DNA from: JABWCK01 sp043822385
Lineage (GTDB): Archaea; Micrarchaeota; Micrarchaeia; Norongarragalinales; Norongarragalinaceae
Direction: 5' to 3'
Length of the DNA: 61,559 nt
Assembly: GCA_043822385.1 (NCBI GenBank)
Contig: JBDRBT010000013.1
Span: forward strand, 1 to 61,559
Shown here: positions 43,368-51,703 of the stretch, piece by piece
Position numbering within the stretch: position 1 is the first letter of the stretch
How the letters are laid out: the number at the start of each line of letters is the position of its first letter
Notes under the pieces: model-generated
The model's database searches: none
What the model was told of the DNA's origin: nothing
Seen by the model: only the letters and a program-made list of their open reading frames with translations
Position numbers and translations under genes: made by a program

Positions 43368-43664
43368 TCATCCCATTTTTTTCAATAATTTTTTTGTTCT
43401 GTCTTCCGGTCTCATTATTAATAGAGTTCCTTTGACTTTCACACCGTGTTTTGGAAATAAAAAAACGCTTCCTTTTTTTGGAACGAGCTTTCTTCCTTTA
43501 CTCGTTTCAATCAAGAATGCGTTAGTAGTTTCGTCTAACACGATTCCTTTCAAACCTTGCAAGCCTTTGCTTGAACTATGCTCTATGCAGAGTTTTTCTC
43601 CAATGAATTCCCCCAAAACGAAGGAATTCAAATCAAGCTTTTGGCCAGTTGAAGTTTTGAACAT
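43368..43664 (-). CDS. rnp1: RNase P protein component 1 (aRpp29/Pop4)
   Basis: 98 residues. GEFIGEKLCIEHSSSKGLQGLKGIVLDETTNAFLIET and KGSVFLFPKHGVKVKGTLL match archaeal Rpp29, which helps RNase P process tRNA 5' ends. First gene after a T-run terminator; a TATA-like TTTTTAAA lies 37-44 bp upstream. Confidence 0.92.
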   Translation of the reverse strand: MFKTSTGQKLDLNSFVLGEFIGEKLCIEHSSSKGLQGLKGIVLDETTNAFLIETSKGRKLVPKKGSVFLFPKHGVKVKGTLLIMRPEDRTKKLLKKMG

Positions 43665-43700
43665 GACAATTAACGTGAAATAATTTAATGCATTACGGTC

Positions 43701-43708
43701 TTTAAAAA
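43701..43708 (-). promoter_or_regulatory. TATA-like element upstream of rnp1
   Basis: TTTTTAAA on the minus strand in the 92-bp gap between the zinc-ribbon gene and rnp1. With the adjacent T-run it suggests a transcription-unit boundary within the ribosomal cluster. Confidence 0.4.
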
Positions 43709-43719
43709 CCCTTTCGTTT

Positions 43720-43737
43720 AAAAAATAAAAAAAAAAG
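43720..43737 (-). terminator. T-run terminator after the rpoP-to-zinc-ribbon unit
   Basis: The minus strand reads a run of about 16 T residues broken by one A, about 20 bp past the stop of the zinc-ribbon gene. Archaeal terminators are U-rich runs, so this probably ends the upstream unit. Confidence 0.5.
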
Positions 43738-43756
43738 AAGGGAAATTATTGCGTTC

Positions 43757-43960
43757 TCAGTAAGAAGAGTTTGATTCGCTTCTACTTCTTCTTTTCGTGA
43801 AGCATTCTCTGCAATATACTGGTTTTCCTTCTCTTGGTTCGAACGGAACCTCACATTCTTGTCCGCAATCGCTGCAAACTGCTTTGTGCATTTGGCGTGG
43901 CCCGGTGTTTTGGTGTGGGCGGTGTCCGTAGTGACCTCTGTCGTCGTCAAATCTCTTCAT
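43757..43960 (-). CDS. Small CxxC-x(n)-CxxC zinc-ribbon protein
   Basis: 67 residues. HKAVCSDCGQECEVPFEPREGKPVYCRECFTKRR is a two-CxxC treble-clef/zinc-ribbon seen in small archaeal and CPR-bacterial proteins. The N-terminus is His/Asp/Gly-rich and the tail is Arg/Ser-rich. Its place between aIF1 and rnp1 in a ribosomal operon suggests a nucleic-acid or ribosome-related role (inference). Confidence 0.78.
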   Translation of the reverse strand: MKRFDDDRGHYGHRPHQNTGPRQMHKAVCSDCGQECEVPFEPREGKPVYCRECFTKRRSRSESNSSY

Positions 43961-43988
43961 ATTCTATCTATTTCCTCCTATTTTTTCG

Positions 43989-44303
43989 CTAATTAGGGTA
44001 TTTTAATACCTTAATAGCGTCTTTTGAATAACCTAATTTTACTAAGTAATCTACTACTGAGTCTTTATGATCCCCTTGCAGTACTATTATGCTATTTTTA
44101 GCGCTTCCTCCGCAAGCGAGTTTGTGTTTAAGTTCTTTTGCTGTATTATTCAACTCGCTTCCTGAAAGTCCTTCTATAATAGTTACTAATTTTTTATACC
44201 TCTTTCTCGTAGTATAAATTTTGATGTTAGCGCTAGTTGCTTTCTCTATTGTTTGGCAAGCACAAATTTCTTTGGGCAAGCCACAAACGTTGCAGTTAGA
44301 CAC
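43989..44303 (-). CDS. Translation initiation factor aIF1 (SUI1)
   Basis: 104 residues. An N-terminal zinc motif CNVCGLPKEICAC precedes the SUI1 fold (RKRYKKLVTIIEGL, LKHKLACGGSAKNSIIVLQGDHKDSVVDYLVKLGY). It monitors start-codon selection with the small subunit. Confidence 0.94.
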   Translation of the reverse strand: MSNCNVCGLPKEICACQTIEKATSANIKIYTTRKRYKKLVTIIEGLSGSELNNTAKELKHKLACGGSAKNSIIVLQGDHKDSVVDYLVKLGYSKDAIKVLKYPN

Positions 44304-44321
44304 TTTTTCTTTGAACCTCTA

Positions 44322-44522
44322 TTAAATGCTTACTCCTTTTTGTTTTAAAAACGTTTTAATTCGGGCTATATCTCTCCTGAGTTTTTTAATTAAGCCCGGA
44401 TTTGATGGTTTGCCTGTTTGCTTGCCGCTAGCTCTTTCAGCATGCAAGTTTTTTTCAATCGTAATTAATTGTTCTTTTAGTTCGTCTGAACCCATTTCCT
44501 TGAAGTTTTTCTTCTTAACCAT
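44322..44522 (-). CDS. rpl29: Ribosomal protein L29 (uL29)
   Basis: 66 residues. MGSDELKEQLITIEKNLHAERASGKQTGKPSNPGLIKKLRRDIARIKTFL is the L29 helical hairpin. Confidence 0.95.
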   Translation of the reverse strand: MVKKKNFKEMGSDELKEQLITIEKNLHAERASGKQTGKPSNPGLIKKLRRDIARIKTFLKQKGVSI

Positions 44523-44528
44523 TTATTT

Positions 44529-45263
44529 TCACTCTTTCTTTTTTTTCCGGGTTTTCACGGGTTTTTTTGTTTCTTCCTTTTTTTCTTCAGTTTTTTCTTT
44601 TTTTTCTTCAACTTCTTCTTTTACTGGTTCTTCAATTGTTTCTTGAATGACTTCTTCTTTTACTTCAACTTCTTTTTGAATCGGTAAGTCGCTTATTCCT
44701 GCGTCTCTCCTAAGTATTTTTACGGTTATTCCTATTGTTCCTGCTTTTAATGAAGCTGTGTACGTTCCGCGACAAACTTTCTTTAAGTCTTCCCCACTTT
44801 TTTTTAAGTACCCGGCGCGAACTGTTATTGTTTTTGCTTTACCGCCTTTTCCAACAATTTTTCCCGCTACCCTAATTTCCGCACCTAGTGGGTCTGCATT
44901 CATTATTTCTTCTAACGCTCTTCTAAGTATTGGTTTTACGTTGGGTCTAGCTTCAATTTTCTTGCCTATTTTTTCAGCCATTAACTTGGCATCGAGAGCT
45001 GGTTCCATTACTTCCAAAACTTCTATTTGCGGGTTTTCTATGTGGTATTCTGTTTCTAGAATCCTGCATAAATCGCGAATGTTAGCGCCTTTTCTTCCTA
45101 CTACCATTCCTGGTTTTCTTACTGTAATTGAAATGCGAGTTGCAATAGGCGTTTTTTGAATACTAGTTTTTGATACTCCTGCTTTCTCTAATTGAGAGTT
45201 TAGGAATGTCTTTATTTCCAATTCATTTATTGCCGCCTTAATTACTTTTTTTGCTATGGACAT
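44529..45263 (-). CDS. rps3: Ribosomal protein S3 (uS3) with charged tail
   Basis: 244 residues. KH domain (ITVRKPGMVVGRKGANIRDLCRILE) and ARPNVKPILRRALEEIMNADPLGAEIRVAGKIVGKGGKAKT are clear. From about residue 200 a Glu/Lys tail of 44 residues follows. The start overlaps rpl22 by 26 bp. Confidence 0.96.
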   Translation of the reverse strand: MSIAKKVIKAAINELEIKTFLNSQLEKAGVSKTSIQKTPIATRISITVRKPGMVVGRKGANIRDLCRILETEYHIENPQIEVLEVMEPALDAKLMAEKIGKKIEARPNVKPILRRALEEIMNADPLGAEIRVAGKIVGKGGKAKTITVRAGYLKKSGEDLKKVCRGTYTASLKAGTIGITVKILRRDAGISDLPIQKEVEVKEEVIQETIEEPVKEEVEEKKEKTEEKKEETKKPVKTRKKKKE

Positions 45264-45768
45264 TCTTTACCCTCTTCTTTTTTTGAGTTCTAGGTTCTTC
45301 TTCTCCTAAGCCTATTTCTGCTTTTGCAGTAACGTAATTACTCCACATTGCGTGTTTTCCGTAACCGAGTGTTGCAGAACCGACAAATTGATGTCTGTAC
45401 CTGCGTAAGACGTTTTGCTTGTTTGCGCTAGCGTGTTTTACTACTAATTTTGTTTCATCCATTCCTTTTTTGATTGAATTAGCTATCGCGTTGTTAAGTA
45501 ATTGCATTGCGTACTTGCATTCTTTCTTTGGGTACTTGCCTTTTTTACCGCCTAGCTCGCTTCTGTGACCCATGCCTGTGTTGAATTTTGTGAATCGAAT
45601 GGGTTTCTTCATTTGAATAGCGTCATTAAGTACTTTTTTTGCTTCAATGATGTTTTTTCTTTTGATTGCACGCAGTACTTGGCTTAAGTCTTTGTAAGAA
45701 CAATCCACATCGTGAATTTGCGCTGTGCCGAGTCCTTTTGTTTCAAATGAATACTTGTATAAACCCAT
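45238..45768 (-). CDS. rpl22: Ribosomal protein L22 (uL22)
   Basis: 176 residues. SQVLRAIKRKNIIEAKKVLNDAIQMKKPIRF and YRHQFVGSATLGYGKHAMWSNY; HITVILAE-type hairpin reaches the exit tunnel. Basic C-terminus overlaps rps3. Confidence 0.94.
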   Translation of the reverse strand: MGLYKYSFETKGLGTAQIHDVDCSYKDLSQVLRAIKRKNIIEAKKVLNDAIQMKKPIRFTKFNTGMGHRSELGGKKGKYPKKECKYAMQLLNNAIANSIKKGMDETKLVVKHASANKQNVLRRYRHQFVGSATLGYGKHAMWSNYVTAKAEIGLGEEEPRTQKKKRVKNVHSKKSN

Positions 45769-45771
45769 AAT

Positions 45772-46149
45772 TTACTTCAACTCTACTGATTTGGACCCGC
45801 GAGTTGCTCCTACTCCTGGTCCGGAGTGTTTAACTGATTTAATTGTTATAGTGTAATCCCCGAGTCTTTTTCCAAGCATTTCTGGAACAATTTTTACGTC
45901 AACCCAGTCTTTTCCACCGTATACTTTAATAGTGTCGCCCAGCATTTCTGGAATAATAACCATTTGTCTAGTGTGAGTTTTGTACGTTCCTTTGTTTTTC
46001 CTGTAATTTTTAAGGAAGCTTTTCACTTGGTAACTCATTCTTTTTAGTGTTCTTTTTGCGCTGGTTGGAATTAGTTTAATGAATTCTTCTAGACTCAGGT
46101 TTTTGAGTTCTTCTTCGGTTAATCCCTTGTAATTGAATTTTCTAGCCAA
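45772..46149 (-). CDS. rps19: Ribosomal protein S19 (uS19)
   Basis: 125 residues. YKTHTRQMVIIPEMLGDTIKVYGGKDWVDVKIVPEMLGKRLGDYTITIKSVKHSGPGVGATRGSKSVELK is the uS19 core (residue run listed only to name landmarks MVIIPEML and HSGPGVGATR). Confidence 0.96.
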   Translation of the reverse strand: MARKFNYKGLTEEELKNLSLEEFIKLIPTSAKRTLKRMSYQVKSFLKNYRKNKGTYKTHTRQMVIIPEMLGDTIKVYGGKDWVDVKIVPEMLGKRLGDYTITIKSVKHSGPGVGATRGSKSVELK

Positions 46150-46160
46150 CTTTATTCACC

Positions 46161-46883
46161 TTAAACCTTTCCTGCTTTTCCTTTTCGTCTGCCAGTAGTT
46201 CGAGCTGCAATGTGTCCTGCTTTTCTACCTGGAGGCGCGCTTCTCTTTATTGTAGTTGACTTACCGCCGGTTTTTCCTCCGTACGGGTGGTCGTAAGCAC
46301 TCATTGCTCTTCCCCTTACCTTCGGATAAAGTTTGTTTCTTGCTCTCATTGCTTTTCTTTTTGTTCCAGCTTTCATGAACGGCAACTCGTTTTTGCCTCC
46401 GCCACAAACAATTCCTATCGTAGCCAAGCACTCTGGATTTAGTTTTATTACTTTTTTTGTTTTTAATTGAACTTGAACTTTGTTTGTGTCTTCATCTTGC
46501 GCTAGTCTTTGACAGAAGCTACCTGGTGCTCTAGCGATTTTACCGCCGTCTCCTGGAGTTATTTCTACATTGCAAATATTAGTTCCTTCAGGAATGTCCC
46601 CTACTTTTGATATGAAGCCTAAGCCTGTTTCTTGGCTTAGTACTTTTATTTTATCGCCTATAGCGAGTCCTTCTTGTGCAACATTATAAATTCTTTTTCC
46701 GTTGCCGAGCATTATTGACGTTACTAATGCGTGCCGACCTGGATCGTCAGCGAAACCAAGTATTTCTCCTGGTCCGGCGTTTCGTTCAAATGAATACTTA
46801 ACTGGAGTCAAGTACCTGTGCCCGAGGCTAGAATAGCGCGGCGAGCCCTTGCCTCTTTTTTGGTGAGTTAGTCGCGTGCCCAT
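46161..46883 (-). CDS. rpl2: Ribosomal protein L2 (uL2)
   Basis: 240 residues. PGDGGKIARAPGSFCQR, NPECLATIGIVCGGGKNE and RAMSAYDHPYGGKTGGKST are landmarks of uL2 near the peptidyl-transferase centre. Stop and rpl23 start overlap by 1 bp. Confidence 0.97.
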   Translation of the reverse strand: MGTRLTHQKRGKGSPRYSSLGHRYLTPVKYSFERNAGPGEILGFADDPGRHALVTSIMLGNGKRIYNVAQEGLAIGDKIKVLSQETGLGFISKVGDIPEGTNICNVEITPGDGGKIARAPGSFCQRLAQDEDTNKVQVQLKTKKVIKLNPECLATIGIVCGGGKNELPFMKAGTKRKAMRARNKLYPKVRGRAMSAYDHPYGGKTGGKSTTIKRSAPPGRKAGHIAARTTGRRKGKAGKV

Positions 46884-47134
46884 TAAATCACTTTGAGTTT
46901 AGCTGCCAAGTTTGCTGCAGCGTTTTCTTTTGCAAACGAAACCATTGCTTTTTTCTTGCCGTCTGCAGTAGTGAGCGTAGTTACTTTGCTCGCTTTTTGC
47001 TCGTATTCTTTTTCAATCTCGTTTTTAATTTCTTGTTTAGTCGCGTCGTTTCTGACGATGAACGTGATTTTGTTTTCGCGTTCTATTCCGCGTACTGCTT
47101 TTTCAGATGTTACTACGTATAGTATTGCTCTCAT
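46883..47134 (-). CDS. rpl23: Ribosomal protein L23 (uL23)
   Basis: 83 residues. SEKAVRGIERENKITFIVRNDATKQEIKNEIEKEYE and KVTTLTTADGKKKAMVSF identify uL23 at the exit-tunnel rim. Confidence 0.96.
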   Translation of the reverse strand: MRAILYVVTSEKAVRGIERENKITFIVRNDATKQEIKNEIEKEYEQKASKVTTLTTADGKKKAMVSFAKENAAANLAAKLKVI

Positions 47135-47144
47135 TTTATTTCAC

Positions 47145-47945
47145 TTAATAATATAAATTCTCATTCTTGAGTTTTTCCAATGCGCTTTTAGTCCAAACTA
47201 CGAGTCTTCCTGCTTGCCCACCTGGCGCAAGCAATTCAATGTTTAATTCTTCTACTTTAGCGTAGTCTAAACCAGGAATGTTTCTAACTGCTTTCCATAC
47301 TCCTTTGTCTTCGCCTGTGATAACTAACACGCTTTTTGGAGTAACGTAACCGCCTTTCCTTAGTTTTGCGCGTCCAGATCGTTTTTTCCTGTGTTCTTTT
47401 GCTCTAGTCAAGTCTTTTTCTAAACCTAGTGCATTCAAAATTTTTGTTGCGTCTTTAACTCTTTTTACGCTTTCAAATGAATCGTCAACAATGATTGGCG
47501 TTTTTAATTCGTTGAGTACGTGTTTTGCCTTCACTATGGCTGCATTCGCAGTTGCGGCTATAGCGCTCCTGATTGCAGTGTTTTTTTCTTTTAAGTTTAT
47601 TTTCTCGATAATTATTTTTTGTGGTTTAGGTGGATGCGCCCTGCGTCCGCCAGCAGAGTGAGGTACTCGTCTTACTTCGCCTAATCTTCCTCCGGATAAT
47701 TTCAATCGAGGAAGCCTGCTTCTTCCAGTGTTTATTGTTTGCCTCCATGCTTTTCTGCGTCCGTAGTATTCAGCAGTGTTTTTTAATCCTGCTAATGGAT
47801 CGCTTCCTTTTGGTTGGTAAAACCTTGTTCTGAAAGCATGGTACGCGCGTTTGATGATGTCTGGGCGGTATTCTTCATTAAATTGAATAGGTAACTCGAC
47901 TTGGTTTTCTTGTTTTCCTTCAATTGAGTAAACGCTTGCTTTCAT
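47145..47945 (-). CDS. rpl4: Ribosomal protein L4 (uL4)
   Basis: 266 residues. RSRLPRLKLSGGRLGEVRRVPHSAGGRRAHPPKPQK is the tunnel loop and RAKLRKGGYVTPKSVLVITGEDKGVWKAVRNIPG the globular end. Confidence 0.96.
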   Translation of the reverse strand: MKASVYSIEGKQENQVELPIQFNEEYRPDIIKRAYHAFRTRFYQPKGSDPLAGLKNTAEYYGRRKAWRQTINTGRSRLPRLKLSGGRLGEVRRVPHSAGGRRAHPPKPQKIIIEKINLKEKNTAIRSAIAATANAAIVKAKHVLNELKTPIIVDDSFESVKRVKDATKILNALGLEKDLTRAKEHRKKRSGRAKLRKGGYVTPKSVLVITGEDKGVWKAVRNIPGLDYAKVEELNIELLAPGGQAGRLVVWTKSALEKLKNENLYY

Positions 47946-47946
47946 T

Positions 47947-48891
47947 TTATAACACTATTTCTTTTAATTCTGCTTTCATTGGTTTTTCGCTCGTTTTTCG
48001 TAATAACACTAGTCTCTTGCTTGGGCCTGGAATGCTTCCTGCTAAAAGCACGTAAAATCCTTTTACCACGCCGTAATTGTGAAATCCTTCTTTTGGAGTT
48101 ATCTCGCTTCCAAAACCAAGCTTCAGTATTCTCTTATTTTTTTCAGTTCTCTTGTGGTAACCCATTTGCCCAGCTCTTGGAACAGTATAAAATACTTTAG
48201 CTGGCCGTTCTGCACCAAGCGTGCCTCCGTGCCTTCTTTTTTTAGTTGATTTTCTTATTCCAAGGGCTACGCCGAATCTTTTTACTACGCCTTGCCAGCC
48301 CTTGCCTTTAGTTACTGCTATCGCGTCAACGAATTCTCCTTCCGTAATTACTTCTTTTAATGGAATGTTTTGTCCTAAGTATTTTTCTGCGAGAACTATT
48401 TCTTCGTCAACGCTTCCGCCTAACGCTATTTCAATTAATTCTGGTTTTTTCTTTCCTAAACCCGTTTTGTACGGTTCAGTAACGCAAAGTAATCTTAACT
48501 CGCTTATTTTTTCTCTCATTGCTTTTAAGTCTTCCATTGTTTTTCCCTTCTTTGCTGGATTAAACACTTTCTTTAAGTCCTTGGGTGCTTTCAGGGAAAC
48601 AACTTGAGTTAACGATTTTAATCCAAAATAAGTTTTTTCAAAAGCATTTACGGCGTAAACAAATAAGGGAGGAATTTCGATGAGAGTTGCGGGGAAAGTG
48701 ATTTCTTGTCCTTTAGTTGGCGTGGCGCGGTCGTCAACCATTACCACGTGAATCATGCCTGCTTTATATCCCGCTAAGCCTTGCAGTCCAGGTACGTTGA
48801 GTGGCCAGTGTCTTATTCTAGGCGCCATTCTTTTGGCTCTAGATCTATGCCAGTACGCCATTGACCCTCGTCTTGGCTTATTTTTACTCAT
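47947..48891 (-). CDS. rpl3: Ribosomal protein L3 (uL3)
   Basis: 314 residues. N-terminal RRGSMAYWHRSRAKRMAPRIRHWP, then GKGWQGVVKRFGVALGIRKSTKKRRHGGTLGAERPAKV and AGQMGYHKRTEKNKRIL are clear. Follows rpoP in the first ribosomal transcription unit. Confidence 0.97.
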   Translation of the reverse strand: MSKNKPRRGSMAYWHRSRAKRMAPRIRHWPLNVPGLQGLAGYKAGMIHVVMVDDRATPTKGQEITFPATLIEIPPLFVYAVNAFEKTYFGLKSLTQVVSLKAPKDLKKVFNPAKKGKTMEDLKAMREKISELRLLCVTEPYKTGLGKKKPELIEIALGGSVDEEIVLAEKYLGQNIPLKEVITEGEFVDAIAVTKGKGWQGVVKRFGVALGIRKSTKKRRHGGTLGAERPAKVFYTVPRAGQMGYHKRTEKNKRILKLGFGSEITPKEGFHNYGVVKGFYVLLAGSIPGPSKRLVLLRKTSEKPMKAELKEIVL

Positions 48892-48930
48892 AATTAATCA
48901 CAAAAAAACTTGTTTGCGCATGGTTTGTTG

Positions 48931-49065
48931 TTAGTCGCTGGAAAAGCTCTTTAATATTGCAGGCGTGCGCTTGAACAATATTTTAGAGTCGCAATACATG
49001 CACCTAATAAAATCTCCTTCTATTTCACTGAATTCTTTATCGCAGTTTGGACAAATATAACTCAT
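48931..49065 (-). CDS. rpoP: RNA polymerase subunit P (Rpb12)
   Basis: 44 residues with MSYICPNCDKEF and GDFIRCMYCDSKILFKRTP, the two CxxC zinc-binding pairs of RpoP. Too short for many gene callers. First gene of the ribosomal cluster; a TATA-like GTTTATTAAC lies about 37-46 bp upstream. Confidence 0.93.
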   Translation of the reverse strand: MSYICPNCDKEFSEIEGDFIRCMYCDSKILFKRTPAILKSFSSD

Positions 49066-49100
49066 TTTTAACCACTCGACTTAAATCAAATGAATGCTTT

Positions 49101-49111
49101 CGTTAATAAAC
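49101..49111 (-). promoter_or_regulatory. TATA-like element upstream of rpoP
   Basis: GTTTATTAACG on the minus strand, positioned to start the rpoP-rpl3-rpl4 unit. No other gene lies in the 148-bp gap 49066-49213. Confidence 0.45.
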
Positions 49112-49213
49112 TTTTTTCTTTACAAAAACTCTTTTTATTACGTAAAAGCGCTTAAACCCGTTCTTTTCTTAAAACAAGCATTGTACGCACTTGTTTTTTT
49201 CTTAATTGGTTTA

Positions 49214-49624
49214 TTAAACGGTTTTCAGTGTTTTTTCATAGTCTTTTACTACTGTGCGTAGTTCAGGAAAAAAATTTTCTGGGATTTCTTTTGTTTCAAC
49301 AAATTTTATTTCTTCACATTCTTCTGGTTCTTTTATTGATGGCTGTCCTTTTGTTATTTTGCAAAGGTATCCGTAAACACTCCAGCTTTCTTTCTCGTTT
49401 TCGTAAGTTCGTTTAGACACTGTTTTTTCTATTTTTATGCCAATTCCCAGTTCTTCTTGCATTTCTCTAATTATACTCTCTTCAGGTGTTTCGTTTTCTT
49501 CTACGCTTCCACAAGGGAGTGACCAGAGGTTTGGTGCTTGCTCGTCTTTTTCAGTTCTTTTGGCTATGAGTATTTTACTTTCGTCATTTTTTATTATGGC
49601 TGCAACTCCTGTAATTTTCCTCAT
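49214..49624 (-). CDS. Nudix hydrolase
   Basis: 136 residues. The Nudix box is intact: G-x5-E-x7-REMQEELGI with the catalytic Glu residues. NLWSLPCGSVEENE resembles the MutT/ADP-ribose subgroup. Substrate unknown. Immediately downstream (3 bp) of the methyltransferase gene. Confidence 0.9.
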   Translation of the reverse strand: MRKITGVAAIIKNDESKILIAKRTEKDEQAPNLWSLPCGSVEENETPEESIIREMQEELGIGIKIEKTVSKRTYENEKESWSVYGYLCKITKGQPSIKEPEECEEIKFVETKEIPENFFPELRTVVKDYEKTLKTV

Positions 49625-49627
49625 TTT

Positions 49628-50407
49628 TTATTCCTTTGCTGCGAAAATAATTAATCTCTCGCTGTTTTGTTTGTAGCTAGTGGCGTCGAATCCGCCGTAA
49701 AACCTGAGTTTTTTGAATCCGTGTTTTGTCAGGTTTTGTTTTAACTCTTCTGCACGCCATAATTTTTCCAGGCTTTTTTCCTTGAATTCTTTTTTTTCTC
49801 CCGTTGTTTTGTAGTGAAACTCGTATTGAAATTGGTTGTATCTTACATTGTCTAAGATTTTCTGTTTTCTTTTTGTTGTTATTCGGAGTATTTCGTTTTC
49901 TGATATTCTTTTATTTTCCTTGTTTTTTTCTTCTAACGGGTTTGCGGTATCAATGAGTATTACGCCGTGTTCTGCGGTTATCCTAGCTGCTTCTCTACAG
50001 AACGAATCTAATTCTTCGTTATTGTATGCATAGGCTATTGCACTCCAGGTTGAGATTACTGCATCGAAGCTTTTGTTTTCGAAAGGAAGGCACGTCATGT
50101 CGCCGTATATGAATTCAACTTCACTGTTTTTTTTTCTTCCTTCATCTAAGAGGGGTTGATTTACATCCAATCCAGTTACTTGGTATCCTTTTTTTGCTAA
50201 AGGGATGGTTATCCTTCCTGTAGCGCATCCGCAGTCTAAGATTTTTTTTATTTTCTTGTTTTCTTTTAGGATGTGGTTAATGAATTTTACTTCTTTTTCT
50301 GTTTCGCGGTAGGTAAGAATAAGATCGAAGTTCTCGGCGAATTTTGTATAAAGGTATTCTTGAGTTGCACTAGGTACTTTTTCTTTTAGGATAAGATTTG
50401 TTTCCAT
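49628..50407 (-). CDS. Class I SAM-dependent methyltransferase
   Basis: 259 residues. Motif I ILDCGCATGRITIPLA, acidic loop VTGLDVNQPLLDEG, IYGDMTCLPF and VISTWSAIAYA. A small-molecule substrate is likely. Paired with the Nudix gene. Start ATG at 50407. Confidence 0.85.
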   Translation of the reverse strand: METNLILKEKVPSATQEYLYTKFAENFDLILTYRETEKEVKFINHILKENKKIKKILDCGCATGRITIPLAKKGYQVTGLDVNQPLLDEGRKKNSEVEFIYGDMTCLPFENKSFDAVISTWSAIAYAYNNEELDSFCREAARITAEHGVILIDTANPLEEKNKENKRISENEILRITTKRKQKILDNVRYNQFQYEFHYKTTGEKKEFKEKSLEKLWRAEELKQNLTKHGFKKLRFYGGFDATSYKQNSERLIIFAAKE

Positions 50408-50459
50408 ATTTAGTCAGGGTTATTTTAATTATTTATTTTTTTCTGTAGCTTGATTAAAG

Positions 50460-50601
50460 AGCCTCCGATGGGATTCGAACCCACGACTTTTTGCTTTACG
50501 AGAAACTTTTTACTAAAATGTTTCATCAAAACAATTTTTGATCAAACTTTTCAAAAAAGTTTGTACCATGCAAACACTCTACCAGGCTGAGTTACAGAGG
50601 C
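50460..50601 (-). tRNA. tRNA-Thr (GGU) with a 68-nt intron
   Basis: Acceptor GCCTCTG/CGGAGGC, discriminator T (archaeal Thr identity), anticodon stem TTTGC/GCAAA, loop A-T-GGT-A then intron (50496-50563) then A38. T-arm GTGGG-TTCGAAT-CCCAT. The intron contains CAAACTTTT/AAAAGTTTG (9 bp), ATCAAAA/TTTTGAT and GAAAC/GTTTC stems. No CCA. The A at position 32 is unusual. Confidence 0.9.
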
Positions 50602-50635
50602 GATAAATTTGTATTTTTATTTTGGGAAACAAAGC

Positions 50636-50645
50636 TTATTAATAT
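50636..50645 (+). promoter_or_regulatory. TATA-like element upstream of rpl40e
   Basis: CTTATTAATA about 40-49 bp upstream of the L40e ATG, between it and the divergent tRNA-Thr. Confidence 0.4.
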
Positions 50646-50684
50646 GCTTGACTGCAATAATTTGTTTTTCAAGGTGATTATTTA

Positions 50685-50846
50685 ATGGGTAAATTTCCAG
50701 TTGCTGACAAAGCTTTTCAATCGGTATTGATTTGCAAAAAATGCAAGGCTCGCAATCCAAAGTCTGCAAAAAAATGCAGGAAGTGCGATTACACTAGATT
50801 GAGAGCAAAGAAAGCAAGAAAGAAAGACGCTAAAGGCAGCAAGTAA
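50685..50846 (+). CDS. rpl40e: Ribosomal protein L40e (eL40)
   Basis: 53 residues. Zinc motif C17-KKC20 and C31-RKC34 inside a basic protein (ICKKCKARNPKSAKKCRKCDY) matches archaeal L40e. GGTGA lies seven bases before the ATG. Short enough to be missed by a length cut-off. Confidence 0.94.
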   Translation: MGKFPVADKAFQSVLICKKCKARNPKSAKKCRKCDYTRLRAKKARKKDAKGSK

Positions 50847-50853
50847 ACTCCTT

Positions 50854-51567
50854 TTAGTTTTCTTGCAGGAGTCCTCTTACGCCTATTTTTTTCGCGTAAG
50901 GACTCAGTTTTTCTTTCATTTTGTTAAAGAATTTCATAGCGTAAGCTTCTTTGTTAGCGTAATCCGGGTCGAGCGTTACGTCGGAACGGAATTGCTGTAA
51001 GTAATACGCGTCAGCTCCTTGAATTAATTCGCCGATTTTAATCAAGTCTCCTTCATTAAGTAAGCTTGGTACTACGGTAGTTCTGAATTCGTGAGGCAAA
51101 CCGCTTTTCTTGATGAAGTCAATGCTTTGCTTTATTTTTTCCGTGTTTATTTTAATTCTAGTTACTTCCCCGTATTTTTCTAGCGGTGCTTTAACATCCA
51201 TCGCTATGTAGTCAACTAATTTTTTTTCAACAAGCAATTCAAGCATTTCAGGCATAGATCCGTTTGAATCTAATTTTACTAGGAAACCGCGTTTTTTTAT
51301 TTCAGAAAGCAATTCCGGCAAGTCTGGATTCAAGCACGGTTCTCCTCCTGTTACTACTACTCCGTCAAGCAAGTGCTTGCGTTTTTCTAGAAAAGCCATT
51401 GCTTCGTGCAAGGGAATAGTGCGTCTTGCGTCCCTTAGTTTAGGGGAAACTAGCTCTGGGTTGTGGCAGTACGGGCAATTAAAATTGCAGCCGTAAAGAA
51501 AGAAGATTGTGCTTAATTTCCCTGGGTAATCTAGTAGAGACAATGGCTGGATTGCTTTAATCAACAC
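50854..51567 (-). CDS. nrdG: Anaerobic ribonucleoside-triphosphate reductase activating enzyme
   Basis: 237 residues. Radical SAM motif Cys27-x3-Cys31-x2-Cys34 in GCNFNCPYC, then VVVTGGEPCLNPDLPELL and MDVKAPLEKYGEVT. It makes the glycyl radical on NrdD. GTG start. Third gene of the nrdR-nrdD-nrdG operon, 7 bp after the small glycyl-radical ORF. Confidence 0.93.
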   Translation of the reverse strand: MLIKAIQPLSLLDYPGKLSTIFFLYGCNFNCPYCHNPELVSPKLRDARRTIPLHEAMAFLEKRKHLLDGVVVTGGEPCLNPDLPELLSEIKKRGFLVKLDSNGSMPEMLELLVEKKLVDYIAMDVKAPLEKYGEVTRIKINTEKIKQSIDFIKKSGLPHEFRTTVVPSLLNEGDLIKIGELIQGADAYYLQQFRSDVTLDPDYANKEAYAMKFFNKMKEKLSPYAKKIGVRGLLQEN

Positions 51568-51574
51568 GTTTTTT

Positions 51575-51694
51575 TCACTTTATTACGAATGTTTTTCTGT
51601 CTTGAAATTCTTGTCTTTTGCCGTCATTCCATTGTGAAATTGGTCTTATGTATCCTACTACTCTTGAATATACTTCGCATTTAGTTCTCTCCAT
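51575..51694 (-). CDS. Free-standing NrdD glycyl-radical segment
   Basis: 39 residues, ATG at 51694. The motif CEVYSRVVGYIRP, with Gly14 as the candidate radical glycine, and the QWNDGKRQEFQDRKTF tail are the C-terminal end of class III NrdD. It lies in the same frame as nrdD, 9 bases past the nrdD TGA. GGGGTGA just upstream is a good Shine-Dalgarno that overlaps the nrdD stop. A separate subunit is the preferred reading; a sequencing error or stop readthrough is the alternative. Confidence 0.85.
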   Translation of the reverse strand: MERTKCEVYSRVVGYIRPISQWNDGKRQEFQDRKTFVIK

Positions 51695-51703
51695 TTTTTT
51701 TAT

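Noticed and set aside
43702..43950. Alternative 82-residue reading frame over the zinc-ribbon gene
   Set aside because: It lacks any motif, whereas the other frame shows two CxxC pairs.
49214..50459. Integrated island (Nudix plus methyltransferase) at the 3' end of tRNA-Thr
   Set aside because: No direct repeat of the tRNA 3' end and no integrase are visible.
50540..50600. Reading the Thr-GGU gene as tRNA-Met (CAT in GCATGG)
   Set aside because: The TTTGC/GCAAA stem fixes the loop so the anticodon is GGT, and the discriminator T fits archaeal Thr.
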